From NCBI GenBank assembly GCA_961205875.1, contig OY540818.1:18326761-18390760 (forward strand): a stretch of DNA of 64,000 nt. Reading direction: 5' to 3'. The translations under genes were made by a program, and so were the position numbers. The stretch comes from Sialis fuliginosa. Taxonomy: Eukaryota; Arthropoda; Insecta; Megaloptera; Sialidae. Shown here piece by piece: positions 11,219-22,897 of this stretch (its first letter is position 1; each line of letters begins with the position of its first letter). Under the pieces are notes generated by a model, which saw only the letters and a list, made by a program, of their open reading frames with translations, was not told the DNA's origin and made no database searches.

Positions 11219-11226
11219 CTTTTCTG

Positions 11227-11655
11227 CATTAAATTAAATGAATGTCACATCGCCCCACTATTATCGGCGCCACTGTATGACAGGTGTCACCCCGTTGGCG
11301 GTGGGAGTACCAATAATAATGCATATACGTATTTCGCCATGTACATTTATTGTCAACTAGCTCACGTCCGAGGGACCGTGAGAATACCATCATTGGTATT
11401 CGATTTGCTTGACGGATGGGCAACGGTTTCCAGGAATTGACAAGGACGCAACCAAATATTTGTCACACTACCGATATACTGTCATATGTCTACGTGCGTG
11501 GAGTGGGAGATGGGAGGGGGGATAGTGTGATTTATCTATTCATTTCAAAATTATGTATGTCTGCATTTTGTGTATAATTAATGTTAAAAGTGTAGATGGT
11601 TATTTTTTTAGCGATTTCGATGCTAGATAAAGATGCAAACTTTTTTTGTATGAAA
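11227..11655. other. Mixed-composition intergenic DNA
   Basis: This stretch is somewhat richer in G+C than its flanks. Frames at 11174-11440 (+) and 11229-11423 (-) overlap and show no family resemblance. A TACAGGGTGTCTCAC stretch at about 11658 just beyond it may be an eroded transposon end. Confidence 0.35.
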
Positions 11656-11689
11656 TACAGGGTGTCTCACAGGAAAGTGTTGAAACTAA

Positions 11690-12365
11690 TCAGCTGTTAT
11701 TTTATTGAAAAAGCAAAATTACCCCTATTGAAAAAATTCCAAAAAATTAAAAAATCAAAAATACCACTTATATTATAAAATCATTTATCATTGTATTTTT
11801 TCTATAAAATAAACCTTAAAAAATGTAATCACGTATTTTCTTGATCGATGAGGGTTTATGTGGGTTAAAAAATCACCCCAAAGGGGTTAAATCATCCCCA
11901 AAATATTAAGATGAAATTATCTTTCTGAAATTCCGAAAAAATATTTTATAAGTCATGGAAAATGTAGAATAACTATATTATATTAGTCCCGATGAGAAAA
12001 CAACCCCTACGAGGGGTAAAAACACCCTTAATCAGAAGGAGATAATGAAAAATCTTAAAAATTATAAATAAATGATTTTATAATTAGTGGTATTTTCGAT
12101 TTTTTAATATTTTGAGTTTTTTTTCAACCCCTAAATAAAAATCGGTCATTTTTTTAGTCATGGAAAATGTAGAATAACTATATTATATTAGTCCCGATGA
12201 GAAAACAACCCCTACGAGGGGTAAAACCACCCCTAATTAGAAGGAGATAATGAAAAATCTTAAAAATTATAAATAAACGATTTTATAATTAGTGGTATTT
12301 TCGATTTTTTAATATTTTGGAGTTTTTTTCAACCCCTAAATAAAAATTGGTAATTTCTTGAAATT
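11690..12365. repeat. ~205-bp tandem duplication with inverted flank
   Basis: Two near-identical units start AGTCATGGAAAATG at 11951 and 12156. Each contains CCCCTACGAGGGG, which is itself palindromic, and an AATTAGTGGTATTTTCG segment. The last segment also occurs inverted at about 11750-11785, so the block is part direct, part inverted. Confidence 0.65.
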
Positions 12366-14480
12366 TTCAAAAAATGAAATGGTTTTCAATGGCGTGTAGT
12401 TTGGTAACTGTAACATATTTTTATATTTTTATAAAAATTGGGCTAACTTTGCGGTCACTCTTTGTCATAATCATCTGAATTTAGTGCCCCGACATCAACA
12501 ACATTATCAATATTACACAATCTACATTTCTCAGTTCACAAGTTCATAACGAAAGCCGAGATCGCTCTCATGAGTTCGGTCAACAAAAGAACAATAAGTA
12601 ATGTATAGCATAACTCCGCGAGAATACAAAGATATCTTTTGAGAAGACATTAGAACGTTGCAGACCACATAGAAGAAGAATAAGAAAAAACGGCACGAAC
12701 TGTCACAGCGTATTACAATGTAAATTATATAACGAATAATCGCAGATCGTCAAATATACCTATATCATTTAATCAAATCAATTATATTGTTACATTGCTA
12801 TACAAGCTGTATCATTTACAATACATTAATTCTAGTTAGTCGAGGAATGTTCGACGTGACTAAGCAAATATTGTATATCGTTGCGTAAATGATGAATCTT
12901 ATTTAGAATAGAATAACGATAATGATTCTTAAATAGATTTGGCATTTTAAAATGTATTATTGAATTTCTATATGTGTGTATAATACATATATGCATGTAT
13001 GTGTGTGTGGAGGGGGGGGGGGGGGCAAGAAAGACAACAATAGTTGTTGAAATTCAATGGTACCCTATTGAAAAATTGTAATCGGGAAACTGAAAATTGT
13101 ATTGTGAAATATAATACATGCCTTTTAGTAATTTTGATGCTATTAGGTTGTCAAAAGAAAGAGATGGAAACAGATTTGGAATATACTTGTCCTTTTTTTA
13201 TTCTTGGCCCCGAACATTAATGTATATAAAGAGGTTAAAAAACAAAAAAATAATTAACGTTATAAAAAAATTTTATTTAAAAAAAAAACAATTATTGATT
13301 TCTAAATAATATATGTAAGTTTCGAATTTTTTGACCCGATTTTAATATCTTGTTCTTCCTTTTTCGTAGCTTCGTAATGTAACCTAATATCAAAAAAAAT
13401 TGTTAAGTAAATCTTGTATGTGCTGTTTGTAAGTGCAATCCAGCTCATCATTTTGTAGCAACCGCATGGGAATTGATTTAAAACTATTTTTTATATATAT
13501 ATACTTAATATTTTTGGTAGCAAAGATGTTATTTTCCCGGAATATCCGTGCATAATTTTGCAAATTTCTATCAGATCAATTGATGTTTTTTTTTTTAAAT
13601 TTCCTCGATGAAATATGAACCATTATAGTATGTTTATTGTTTATATTATTTACTTTTCTAATAAAAAACTTATTGCACAAAAATCACAAGATAGATATAC
13701 AAAAATATATCGGATAGAAATACTACCCTGAACTATAATAAGCTACCAATCAGATTCTTAAAAAAAGAGATAGATATATTCCAAACTACACTGCATCTCT
13801 CTCTCACTTTTTGAACAGATGTTACACCATTGTGTTAATACAGAATGCACTGTCCATTCTCTATGTCTATGATACAGACGAATTGAATTTTTGAAGTCGG
13901 TTAAAATGTATTGAGTTATTAAATTTGTTAAAATTGTAGATATGATATTTGAAATATCATTTATATAGCTTTCATATATTATAAATGAATAATATTTCTA
14001 TAAATACCAACTACCTACGAACACAAAAGATTTACCTGTATATTTTTTATTGTTATTGTTGTTTTTATTAAAATTCCAAAAAATAATATGCATGTAATAA
14101 ATATTTGTGCTGAAGCTGAAGGTTACACATTAAACAAACAAATTACAAAATTTAAATATTGGATAAAACATTTGTTTTTATGTTAAAAAACAGGTAGCCG
14201 AGGCTTTTTATTATCACAAATGTCGTGGCATAAGTTAATGGTCCAGTTGATTTATTGTTTACTTTTGTCAAATATTTGGTTATTTATATCCGTGAATACA
14301 TTCACCATGTTTTCAATTTTTTAAATGTTGTTAAAATTATTAATACGTTTATATAAATCATATAAATATTTTGCTGAAAAATCGAGTAAACATTTCTTAA
14401 TATGAAAATAGCATGTTTCAAATTATAATATTAAATCATTTTTTTTTGCAGTTTATTTCTAGGGAAAATAAAATAGTAAA
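12366..14480. other. AT-rich DNA, mostly featureless
   Basis: No supported gene. A G run is present at about 13012-13024. The segment at about 12530-12720 is less AT-rich and matches no repeat in this window. Confidence 0.35.
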
Positions 14481-14928
14481 TAAGGTACTGGCACCAGTTA
14501 TGGCCGCTATAAGAGCAAGGTTTCTTTTTTGTAATTCTCGTGAACCCATGCTACTAATAAAACAAGTAACTCTTTATTTAATCAATTTAATTACCAAAGT
14601 CCGTAAATATAATTTGTTTTTTAAATTATAACCTTTTATTTTGTTAAGTAATGGATAATGTAAAACCAGTAATGAGCACGCAGTGATGGACACTTGCTAA
14701 TGATAAGTACTACGACACAAAAGATATAAAAGAAAGAATCGTCAAATTTGAAACAATGTAAAGCAGTTTCTATGATAATATAATAATTAATATTTATTAA
14801 TTAGTTTAAATGTCCACCATTGTGATACCTATTGGCCGATTTTCATCAAATCACGCTGTAAGACAGTTAAATGTATATAGATTAATATTATATATAAATA
14901 TATCAACAAATATTTCTAATTCAGTACA
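14481..14928. mobile_element. TAAGGTACTGGCACCAGT element, truncated copy
   Basis: This matches the complete copy at 41720-42195 (TAAGGTACTGG...CCAGTACCTTA) but loses its right terminus where a fragment of the ATGTCCGG MITE begins. Partial relatives are at 22303-22505, 29095-29370 and 47935-47990. The frame at 14413-14631 is partly inside the repeat. Confidence 0.6.
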
Positions 14929-15150
14929 CTTCAACTAATTGTAACACAGTTGGTATCTTTCACCGTACAAAATAATTTTCATAATATCACCACTGTTTTA
15001 ATACCGTTGGTATTTACTTACTACAACGCGTGCGCGAAACTTGTCAAAGTCTTCAACAAACTCCAAAAGAACTGTCATATAAGTTTGATATCTCATTTGA
15101 AAGTGCTTGCTAGCTAGCAAATTTTCTAGCTCTTTTATAATACCGGACAT
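14929..15150. mobile_element. 3' fragment of the ATGTCCGG MITE
   Basis: The right half and terminal repeat match 4595-4931 and the left half is absent. It is fused directly to the truncated element to its left, indicating a rearranged or nested insertion. Confidence 0.6.
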
Positions 15151-16027
15151 AAGAAAAACATTATTTTAAATTAGGGGCCCCTAGGCCGAAGCCTTTTTAG
15201 CCTAATGGTAAATCCGGTACTGGATTTAGAAATATTGTTTATGAGTTTTATACACTTATAAATATATTATGTCTGGTAAAATTAATTGCAAGAAAAAAAT
15301 TTTCTTACATTTTTTTAAACATTATGTTGAATATAAGCATATAATTTATGGTACTGATATTTTTGTAATTGTAATTTCCTATGATGCAATGTATAGAAAG
15401 GCGATAAATAATTTTAAATTATCGTATAGCAATAAAATATAAAATACCATAATATTTTATATATGACGAAATACAAAAAATATGTTGATTTTAAATCAAA
15501 TATACCGTCTTCTATGGCCTATTGATCAGTCTATGATTATATTTTATGGTATGATAATGAAATATAACCACCATTGTTCTTACAGCTTTAATTATATGTA
15601 TAATATCTACATAAATGCATTTAAAACATTTTGATTTGTATATACAATCATATTATACATATTCCCAATATTTTTACGATTTGAATAATTTTATCAATAA
15701 CATATTTAAATTCCTTGAATTGTCAGCTTTCATTTGATACCCTTCAATAAGAAAAAAAATTGCCCCCTCAAAAAGTGCAAAAAAAATCAAATTTGGCCCA
15801 TACTATTCTATACTTATGTATGTCAAATTTCAGCTTTCTAGGCCAAACGGTTCAGTTGTTATAAGTCTGTAATTCCATTTTTTCGATTTCGGTAAAGAAC
15901 ACCAAAAATCAATAAAAAGGTATTTAAAAAATAAAAACAAATTAAATCATTTATTCCAATACCTGGAACAATAATTTTTATGCATAATGACAACACAACA
16001 CTAATTTGAATATTCTGAGTAAATATT
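15151..16027. other. AT-rich DNA, nothing recognised
   Basis: No gene or clear repeat family was identified. Confidence 0.4.
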
Positions 16028-16190
16028 TTAGTTAAAACGTTTATTTTTGTTTTTGTCTGTAGGTGCAATGGGGTCCTCTTCAAAATGTACGTATAATAAT
16101 TTGTATGTTGCGTCCAATATTATATCTACCTCACCAGCGGGAAGTCTAAGACATTTTTCAGGACAAGAATAAAAAAAAGAAATGCAAGGT
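16028..16190 (-). CDS. Possible coding fragment, unrecognised
   Basis: A minus-strand frame ends with a stop at 16028-16030 and reads, at its C-terminal side, RLPAGEVDIILDATYKLLYV then HFEEDPIAPTDKN. Its amino-acid mix is more protein-like than neighbouring chance frames. A pyrimidine-rich tract ending in AG lies upstream on the minus strand near 16157. It could be an exon or a decayed transposase piece. No family was recognised. Confidence 0.25.
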
Positions 16191-16503
16191 TTTCGATAAA
16201 GTCGATGGTTGTTGTTTTTTTTTCGGCTGTAAATTACAAAAAAAACATACAACATGCCACTCGTGTGTAAAAAATACTGTACACTTTGTTTACATGCTGG
16301 TTATTGTTTTAATTTATTGTACTACATCAGTGGCGTCTTCGTTAAATTTTACGCGGGTTTTTTTAAATGGCATTCATAAATAAACTTATTTAAAATTTAA
16401 TTTTAAAATGTTTTAAAAAGTATAACAAACAACAGACAAAAACTATGGTTATGACTTATCAAATACAAATCCCCTAACCATAAAAATTGTAAGAGTTTAG
16501 ACT

Positions 16504-16538
16504 TACACGTGTTTCAATAGCAATGCTATCATCATCAG
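16504..16538 (-). ncRNA. Hammerhead-ribozyme-like core, minus strand
   Basis: On the minus strand CTGATGA (16538-16532) is followed by one T, then a stem GATAGC/GCTATT around loop ATT, then GAAAC. A perfect palindrome ACACGTGT and an A form a GUA-type cleavage triplet. Palindromic stem III is a feature of dimer-acting hammerheads in retroelements. Stem I pairing is poor, so activity is doubtful. Confidence 0.4.
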
Positions 16539-16880
16539 AAAAAAAAAGTATACTAACGTGCTTAGAAGTAAAGGGCTGTAAGGTGCAAAAGTGAAAACGA
16601 AGAAAAATGAACTCGAAATTTTTGATTTTTTTTAAACTGAATTATTAATATATTTTTTTATAAAATTTATTTAGCGACCAATGATAGGTTACATGACTTC
16701 ATGAAAATGACTAAATGTGAGTGACTTACTGTTTATTTCTGAAAAACAGTAAGACACAGTAAACACTGTTTTATTTATTTAGATAGTTTTTTGTCAAAGG
16801 AAAAACGCAGTACTGCAGAAACTTTTAATGCCGTGCCCCTCCACCACCCTTCTTTTTTTATTAAAATACAAACATACATA

Positions 16881-17420
16881 TAGGGTCGAGCGGGGTAAAT
16901 ATGAAACACCAAAAAAATGGGATAAAAGTGAAACAAGCTTGCAACTAAAAAACTAATTTGTTTATAGGAGAATTATAAAAACTGACATCATCATTAAAGG
17001 TTTGTTAAAGCGACCTGAAAATATGAATCGCCTAATAAGTGATGTGTCACCCCTACAGATTTCCCTGTAAGTCGATGTCAAAACGTGTCAATTAAATTTT
17101 AATTCTTTGCACATAACTTTCTGTATAGCTCAGATATTAATTAAAGTTACAATTTCACATTGATATGCCACAAAGAAGATAAATCAAAGTTGCTTTTGTA
17201 GCTTTTCTTTTAATTTTTCGAGAAATATTTTCCATTAGAGGTCTGATTCACTTTTTCTCAAATTTTTAAAGTCCGTGTTGTATCGTACAGTTCTAGTATT
17301 TAAAATGGTTATTCATAAGCGCATCTAGTAGAAAAAAATTAAGGTATGAATTTGTATCGTTAACTGTCAAAAAACATGAAAGATTTGTATTTTGTTTCAC
17401 TTTTACCCCAGTTGCCCCTA
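16881..17420. mobile_element. MITE with TAGGGTCGAGCGGGGTAAA end, copy 2
   Basis: This copy is inverted relative to 8897-9426. Both terminal repeats are present and length is similar (540 versus 530 bp). Confidence 0.7.
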
Positions 17421-18020
17421 CAACAATACATTAACAAAAGCTTTGATATTTAAGGATAGGAAGGGAAAGGGAGGGGGGTAAATAAAATTGCAACGAAATC
17501 GTTATCATGAGAGACTATGTTGACGTGAAATGATAATTTAATTTAATTGAGTAGGGGGGTGGGGGGTATACATATAGTAAATTTTCTCTTATTAACCAGT
17601 CAAGATACGTCACTGTATTGCTTGTATGTAAGTACTTATGCATGTAACTTGTATCGGCAAAATTATTTGTGTTAATAGTTTTTAACGCAGTTAATGAACT
17701 ATAGTTTTTCCACATGATATATTTTATATTATTTGTTTATTTAAAATTTGTTGTTCTTAAGTGTTTCATAAATTATATTTCTTATTTTCTACGGTTTATT
17801 ATAGAAGGTATTATAAACTATAACAATTTAATACTGCTATTGGAATTTTTATAAACGCTGCATTCCGAGGCAATGATGATTATTTTTAAAACCAAAAAAA
17901 TTTTAGCTCTAAAAATATTTTTAGTCTAATTCTACTTTTTGAAAATATTTTAGGAGATAAAATTCGGCACTCATTGACAAAAAAACAAAAACAAAAACAA
18001 AAATTAGGGATTCTCGTAGG
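17421..18020. other. AT-rich DNA with a short G-rich tract
   Basis: A G-rich stretch occurs around 17553-17568. The minus-strand frame at 17515-17715 is not convincing. Nothing else was recognised. Confidence 0.35.
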
Positions 18021-18430
18021 TTGCGTCCATTACAACTTTTGATCAGCTGTGTGTCTGTCTGTCTGGATGTAGAATTATTATTCGTTCACGATAACTACTG
18101 TAAAAATGCACCGATCTGAATTATTTTTGGGGAAAATGTTTGTCTCAGTGAATACTCCAGACCTATTGATTTTGGTGCTAATCGGATTAGGGGTTTTAGA
18201 AATATTCGAAATTTTTTAACTATTTTCGTCTAAAAAGTGAATATTGCGAGTATTATCTCACTAATTTTGATAAAACTTGGTACATTTGTAGTTCAATTGA
18301 ACCTTAGGGAGATTTACTATTTGTACGTGCCTAAACAGCTATTGTAGGGGTAAAAACTACCCTCAAAATATGTATATTAATATGTCATTAATTTATGTTG
18401 CCTTGGAAACAAATGCAACTGAATTCAAAT
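18020..18430. repeat. Dispersed repeat shared with 30230-30500
   Basis: The region contains TTCACGATAACTACTGTAAA and downstream text found as a reverse complement at about 30230-30480 (including the AGTAGTTATCGTGAACG segment). No terminal inverted repeats were located. It is likely an old retroelement fragment. Confidence 0.5.
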
Positions 18431-18794
18431 TTTCAAATTAGTTATTCTACGAATGTGTATTATGTTTTTGCCATTAGGACATTATTTGTACAAAGGTGAG
18501 TTTTATTTCTGAAAAATCCCGTTGAAATTTCTCACATATTAAAAATTATTTAAAAATATATTAAAGAACATGGAAGTCATGTATGGTTCTCCATACCGAT
18601 ATTTTATCCTCGGGTTGCATTAAGCAAAATTAATCACGTTGTTTTAAAACCATCATTACGTTAATTCTAAAAAACAATCACAGTTATGATAAATTATATA
18701 AAATAAAAAATGATCATATTTAGTGAATTGTTCATTTACAAATCGAAAATAAGTTTAGAATTAACATTAATATCATGGTTTGAAAACAACTGAT

Positions 18795-19053
18795 TAACTA
18801 ATCATTATACAAGTCTTGAGGCTTCCGCGGTGGTCTTGATATAGATCTTGGCTTCTGGGTGTAAGCCGCGTCAGTTTGGTCGTGTTATCGGCCAACGTTT
18901 CGTCACACATTGCAGTGGACATCTTCAGGGCTCTTCTAAAAGTGCACTTTGATGATGAAGATGTCCACTGCAATGTGTGACGAAACGTTGGCCGATAACA
19001 CGACCAAACTGACGCGGCTTACACCCAGAAGCCAAGATCTATAACTAATCATT
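18795..19053. mobile_element. Head-to-head Penelope-like ends with 12-bp TSD
   Basis: Two perfect 87-bp inverted arms (18841-18927 and 18956-19042) are separated by 28 bp. The insert is bracketed by a 12-bp direct repeat TAACTAATCATT at 18795-18806 and 19042-19053. Each arm carries a hammerhead-like core (left arm on the minus strand). A short related fragment (GTGGCTTACACC) is at about 46172-46198. This matches the layout at 3029-3293. Confidence 0.6.
18896..18928 (-). ncRNA. Hammerhead-ribozyme-like core in left arm
   Basis: On the minus strand CTGAAGA is followed by one T, then paired GTCCAC and GTGTGAC (one bulged T) around a TGCAAT loop, then GAAAC. Position 7 is A instead of U, which the hammerhead tolerates. 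The mirror copy in the right arm reads ATGAAGA and so has lost the invariant first C. Confidence 0.45.
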
Positions 19054-19782
19054 GTTAATTTTTCTTTATGCAATCCAAGGTAAAACTTACTATCAAATTT
19101 GCAACAATTAGTTCAAAATTCCCGCGAAAACATATGAAGCAGGGACACACGCGTATAATTATCATAATTGGGCGCTATGTTAACAAGCGGTGTAAACACG
19201 AAAGTCGGCGCAGTGTAGCCAATGTAAACGTGGCAAGTAGCGCGCCTGCTCGATCAAGATTACAGACATTAAACATGGTTCAACTGTCCTAAGAGCCGCC
19301 CTCAATTCTTTGTCATCTAGCTGCTGTCGTATACCTACACTCAATCTTGTGTGTGTGTGTGTATCAAATAGATATCTGTCTAATCGCATATATATGTACA
19401 TATGTATTGCAGGGTTGGTATCCTTGTTTGATAGATTGAACAAGAAGATTTTTGTAGAGTTACAGTCGGGACTCGTTTATTGTAATTCTCGTGTATCGTA
19501 AATGCCGACTTTCGTTTATTGTAAATTTTTTCTCCTCCTTCACCTCCCACCATTCTCGAGTCATGGCGTAAACGAACATATTTTTGAAATTTTTGTAGAA
19601 TTAATTAGAGACACTTATCACCGTCGTCACTCATATTCGAAATTAAAAGTAAAGTAAAATTATTTCACTATCACGATTAACTATTAACGATAAATATTAA
19701 ATACCAAGGTTTACATACATACATAGTCTCTATAGCTACTTGACCAATCAGCGTTGACATCACAGAACGTATTGCCAACTTA
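19054..19782. other. Mixed DNA with a (GT)n tract, no gene
   Basis: The part at about 19130-19330 is unusually G+C-rich for this window, with open but unconvincing frames on both strands. A short GTGTGTGTGT tract lies near 19350. Confidence 0.35.
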
Positions 19783-20119
19783 ATGCCCGGTATTATAAAA
19801 GACCTAACAAAATTTGTTAGCTAGCAATTACATTCAAATGGGGTATTAATTCTGTACTAGTATCTATGGATTAGTTATGGAATTTAGAGCAGTGACACTT
19901 CAACTAATTGTAACACAGTTGGCATCTTTGACCGTACAAAATAATTTTCATAACATCATCACTGTTTTAATACCGTTTGTATTTACTTACTACAACGCGT
20001 GCGCGAAACTTGTCAAAGTCATCAACAAACTCCAAAAGAACTGTCATATAAGTTTGATATCTCAGTTGAAAGCGTTTGTTAGCTAACAAATTTGTTAGGT
20101 CCTTTATGATACCGGGCAT
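19783..20119. mobile_element. 337-bp ATGCCCGG/ATGTCCGG MITE, copy 4
   Basis: It has exactly the same length as 4595-4931 with only scattered differences, including a matching C/G change in both terminal repeats (ATGCCCGG...CCGGGCAT). The compensating change at both ends suggests a distinct sub-lineage rather than random decay. Confidence 0.75.
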
Positions 20120-20449
20120 AAGAATAGTAAAAATGACACTTCCCGAATAGACAAAATTGTCTGTGATAGCTTTTTCATGATTTTGCAATGTCGAATTTGT
20201 ACTTCTTTGATTGTATATGTTGTTAAAATATCAAAAAATATGAAGACAAGAATAAATAAAGGATTTCTTGTATTTGATATTCTATTATACATTTATAACA
20301 TTTGAATACATCTTCGTGTAGATGTCAATTCCCGCGCAGTCGCTGATTGGTCAAAGATCTACACACACTACTCGACTTAAAATAAATGAGTCCCGACTGT
20401 ATTTTCTTCTTATAAGCGAATTTCTGATTGTGAAAATTGATTGTATTTC
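20120..20449. other. AT-rich DNA, nothing recognised
   Basis: Small frames here are not supported as genes. Confidence 0.35.
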
Positions 20450-20760
20450 GCAGGGCTTCGAACCGGAACTGAACCGAAAACCGGAAAAACCGTTATTTTT
20501 TACCGGAACAGAAACGAAATAAAAATATCGGTTTTTACGGTTCAGTACATGTTAAAATACTCGCGTTAACATGATCTTATTTCCCACTTCAATTGTCGTT
20601 CTAAATTATGGTAGAAATTTTTTTTTTAATTAATCACTCGGAGCTGAACCGAAAACCGTTCTTTTTTGCGGAACGAAAACCGGAACCGAACCGAAATATA
20701 TTTTTTACTCGAACCGGAACGAAAACCGAAACTAAAAAAATGTACGACAATTTTCGATGT
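20450..20760. repeat. Degenerate ACCGGAA/AACCGAA-rich repeat
   Basis: It begins CAGGGCTTCGAACCGG. GAACCGAAAACCGG-like words recur in both orientations. A similar composition and a CAGGGACTTGAAC end occur at 52381-53059, so these may be distant members of one transposon group. Confidence 0.5.
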
Positions 20761-22302
20761 TAACGTATTAATATATTAAAATAAATAAATAACCTTTCTC
20801 TCTTTTTGGTAACTTTTTTATACCTTATACTGTTATAATTAAGATCTAGAGTGTTATTATTAATTATTAATTTAGCTTAGGTAAATAATAATTATCACAC
20901 AAAACTTTGAGACACTAAAATCAAAATGAGAGTTGAAAAAACATAATTTTATATTTATGAACTGTTTAACAAAACCACAGATAAAAAAACATTAAACTGA
21001 TTTAAATGTTAACGACAGTGTTCGAAGAAAATGTTTTATGTCAAAACCGACACAAATAAAAAAATAAGAAACATTAAAATATTGTAAAATATGCTCCCCG
21101 AAATAAATTTGTATTCTAATGTCGGCATAGCTCTTAAAATATTTCTGTCAAACAAAACAATAAAACATCTGAATTATTCGGTGTTTCAAACACATATTTT
21201 TTTCAACCAATTCTTTCTATATTTTTATATATCTGTTTTATTCACGCAAAAAATATATTAATCGTAAACACAGCGAGTTTCAAAATTTTCAATAAAAAAA
21301 AAAACTTTTTGAAAAAAAATAAATAAAAATATTGAAAAATATTGAAGTCGGTTTTCTTTTTTTCTTTGTAATTTTTTATTGACTTGGCATCGACTTCAAA
21401 AATTGTTAAATTTAAGTATTAGGTAGGGTCAACTGAAGTAAAAGTGAAACAAAATACAAATATTCGAAAGCTTCGAAAGACCAATTAAAATTAGTTTAAT
21501 TTCATATAAAATTATAATGGAAGTTGAATAACTCTCGTGAGGGAAGTGTATTTGCGATTATTATAATATGATCTAGCAAAATTAATGTTACTGAATATTT
21601 TTTTCTTCGATCTTTGTATTTTTTAAATCGCCTAAAACCGGTTTACGATTAAAATTTTGAGAGACTCTGGTTCAACGCGTATGTGTGTATAAATCCCATA
21701 AACAGATTAGAACAAGTTTGAAATGTTTATGTGTGGTATCGGCAATAATAAACTTGTATTAATATTAAATATGAATTATTTTTCTTATTTATTCTAACCG
21801 CGAAATAAGTTGATATCTTTTTTATTTTTTTGTAAAGTATTATTGACAGATTCTGAGAAAGAATCTATATGAATAATACAGTATTTTAAACTAGAATTGG
21901 TAGTTTCTACCACAAAAGTATCAACTGTTTTGCAATAAGAGATAAATTTAATAAAAAATAGTCAACTAGAAAATAATTTATTAACTAATTCTATTGTTTG
22001 TTTCGGAATTCGATATTTTTAATAAAATTATTGATTCATAAAAATATGAATATTATTAAAGGTATTAATTTTTTATAAATAGAATTCAAGTTTGATGCTT
22101 TACCAGTCATTGGAGTCACCAGATTTAAATCGTTTAGAAAAAATTAGGGCAAGATTTTAATCCATATCTGTAATAAAATGATATGTTTTATTCAAGAGTT
22201 ACTAAGACAAGACTTATGTCCAAAAGCCTTTATTAAATAATACGACTATGTTGCTATGATAATATATTAATTAATAAATAAATTATAATAATAATTAATT
22301 TA
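20761..22302. other. Long AT-rich stretch
   Basis: Only a fragment of the TAGGGTYRAC MITE end (about 21424-21460) was recognised. No gene is supported. Confidence 0.4.
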
Positions 22303-22505
22303 AATGTCCACCATTTTGACACCTATTGGCCGATTGTCATCAAATCACGCTGTAAGACAGTTAAATGTATATAGATTAATATTCAGAAATGGTAGTAGTC
22401 AAATATCAACACATATTATTAAAATAAAAAATTGCCATTACTGGGGTCCTTGCCAAGACTGGTGCCACTACCTTAGCTCCAACATGGGATTTATTAACAT
22501 ATTGT
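22303..22505. mobile_element. 3' half of the TAAGGTACTGGCACCAGT element
   Basis: This matches the right part of 41720-42195 (GTCCACCATTTTGACACC through the GGTGCCACTACCTTA end). The left half is absent. Confidence 0.6.
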
Positions 22506-22570
22506 GTTAGCAACTATATATTGTTAACTATAACCAAATCTCGTTCTTTATAAAAAATATTTTTCTCAAT

Positions 22571-22861
22571 GTGTTAATTATTTTTTCATTCGTTGTAAAT
22601 CTTCCTTTATATTATGGTTTATTAGAAATTTTGCAAAATATCAAACACAGCGTTTGGTGTGAACTCCAAATGTCGTCGTTACAGTCGTCACGTTATGGAC
22701 ACATCTGTAGGAATTCCAAACATCTGTATAGATTTCAATTAAAATATGAATTTATACACAAACCATTGAAATTCCTGAAGGCCATAAACTGGCGACGAGA
22801 AATTAAACTCAGCGAGTACCGAACACTAGCAAGCTGTGTCTTTAAAACAAATTCAACGTAA
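22571..22861 (+). CDS. Possible 96-codon frame, unrecognised
   Basis: The frame from 22571 ends at a stop at 22859-22861. Its second half (for example KPLKFLKAINWRREIKLSEY) has a protein-like mix including W, R and K that stands out from the surrounding AT-rich frames. No domain was recognised and no splice signals decide its limits. It could be a transposon relic. Confidence 0.2.
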   Translation: MLIIFSFVVNLPLYYGLLEILQNIKHSVWCELQMSSLQSSRYGHICRNSKHLYRFQLKYEFIHKPLKFLKAINWRREIKLSEYRTLASCVFKTNST

Positions 22862-22897
22862 TTGGTACATAACCTCCTCTCTATTATACTTGTCAAT

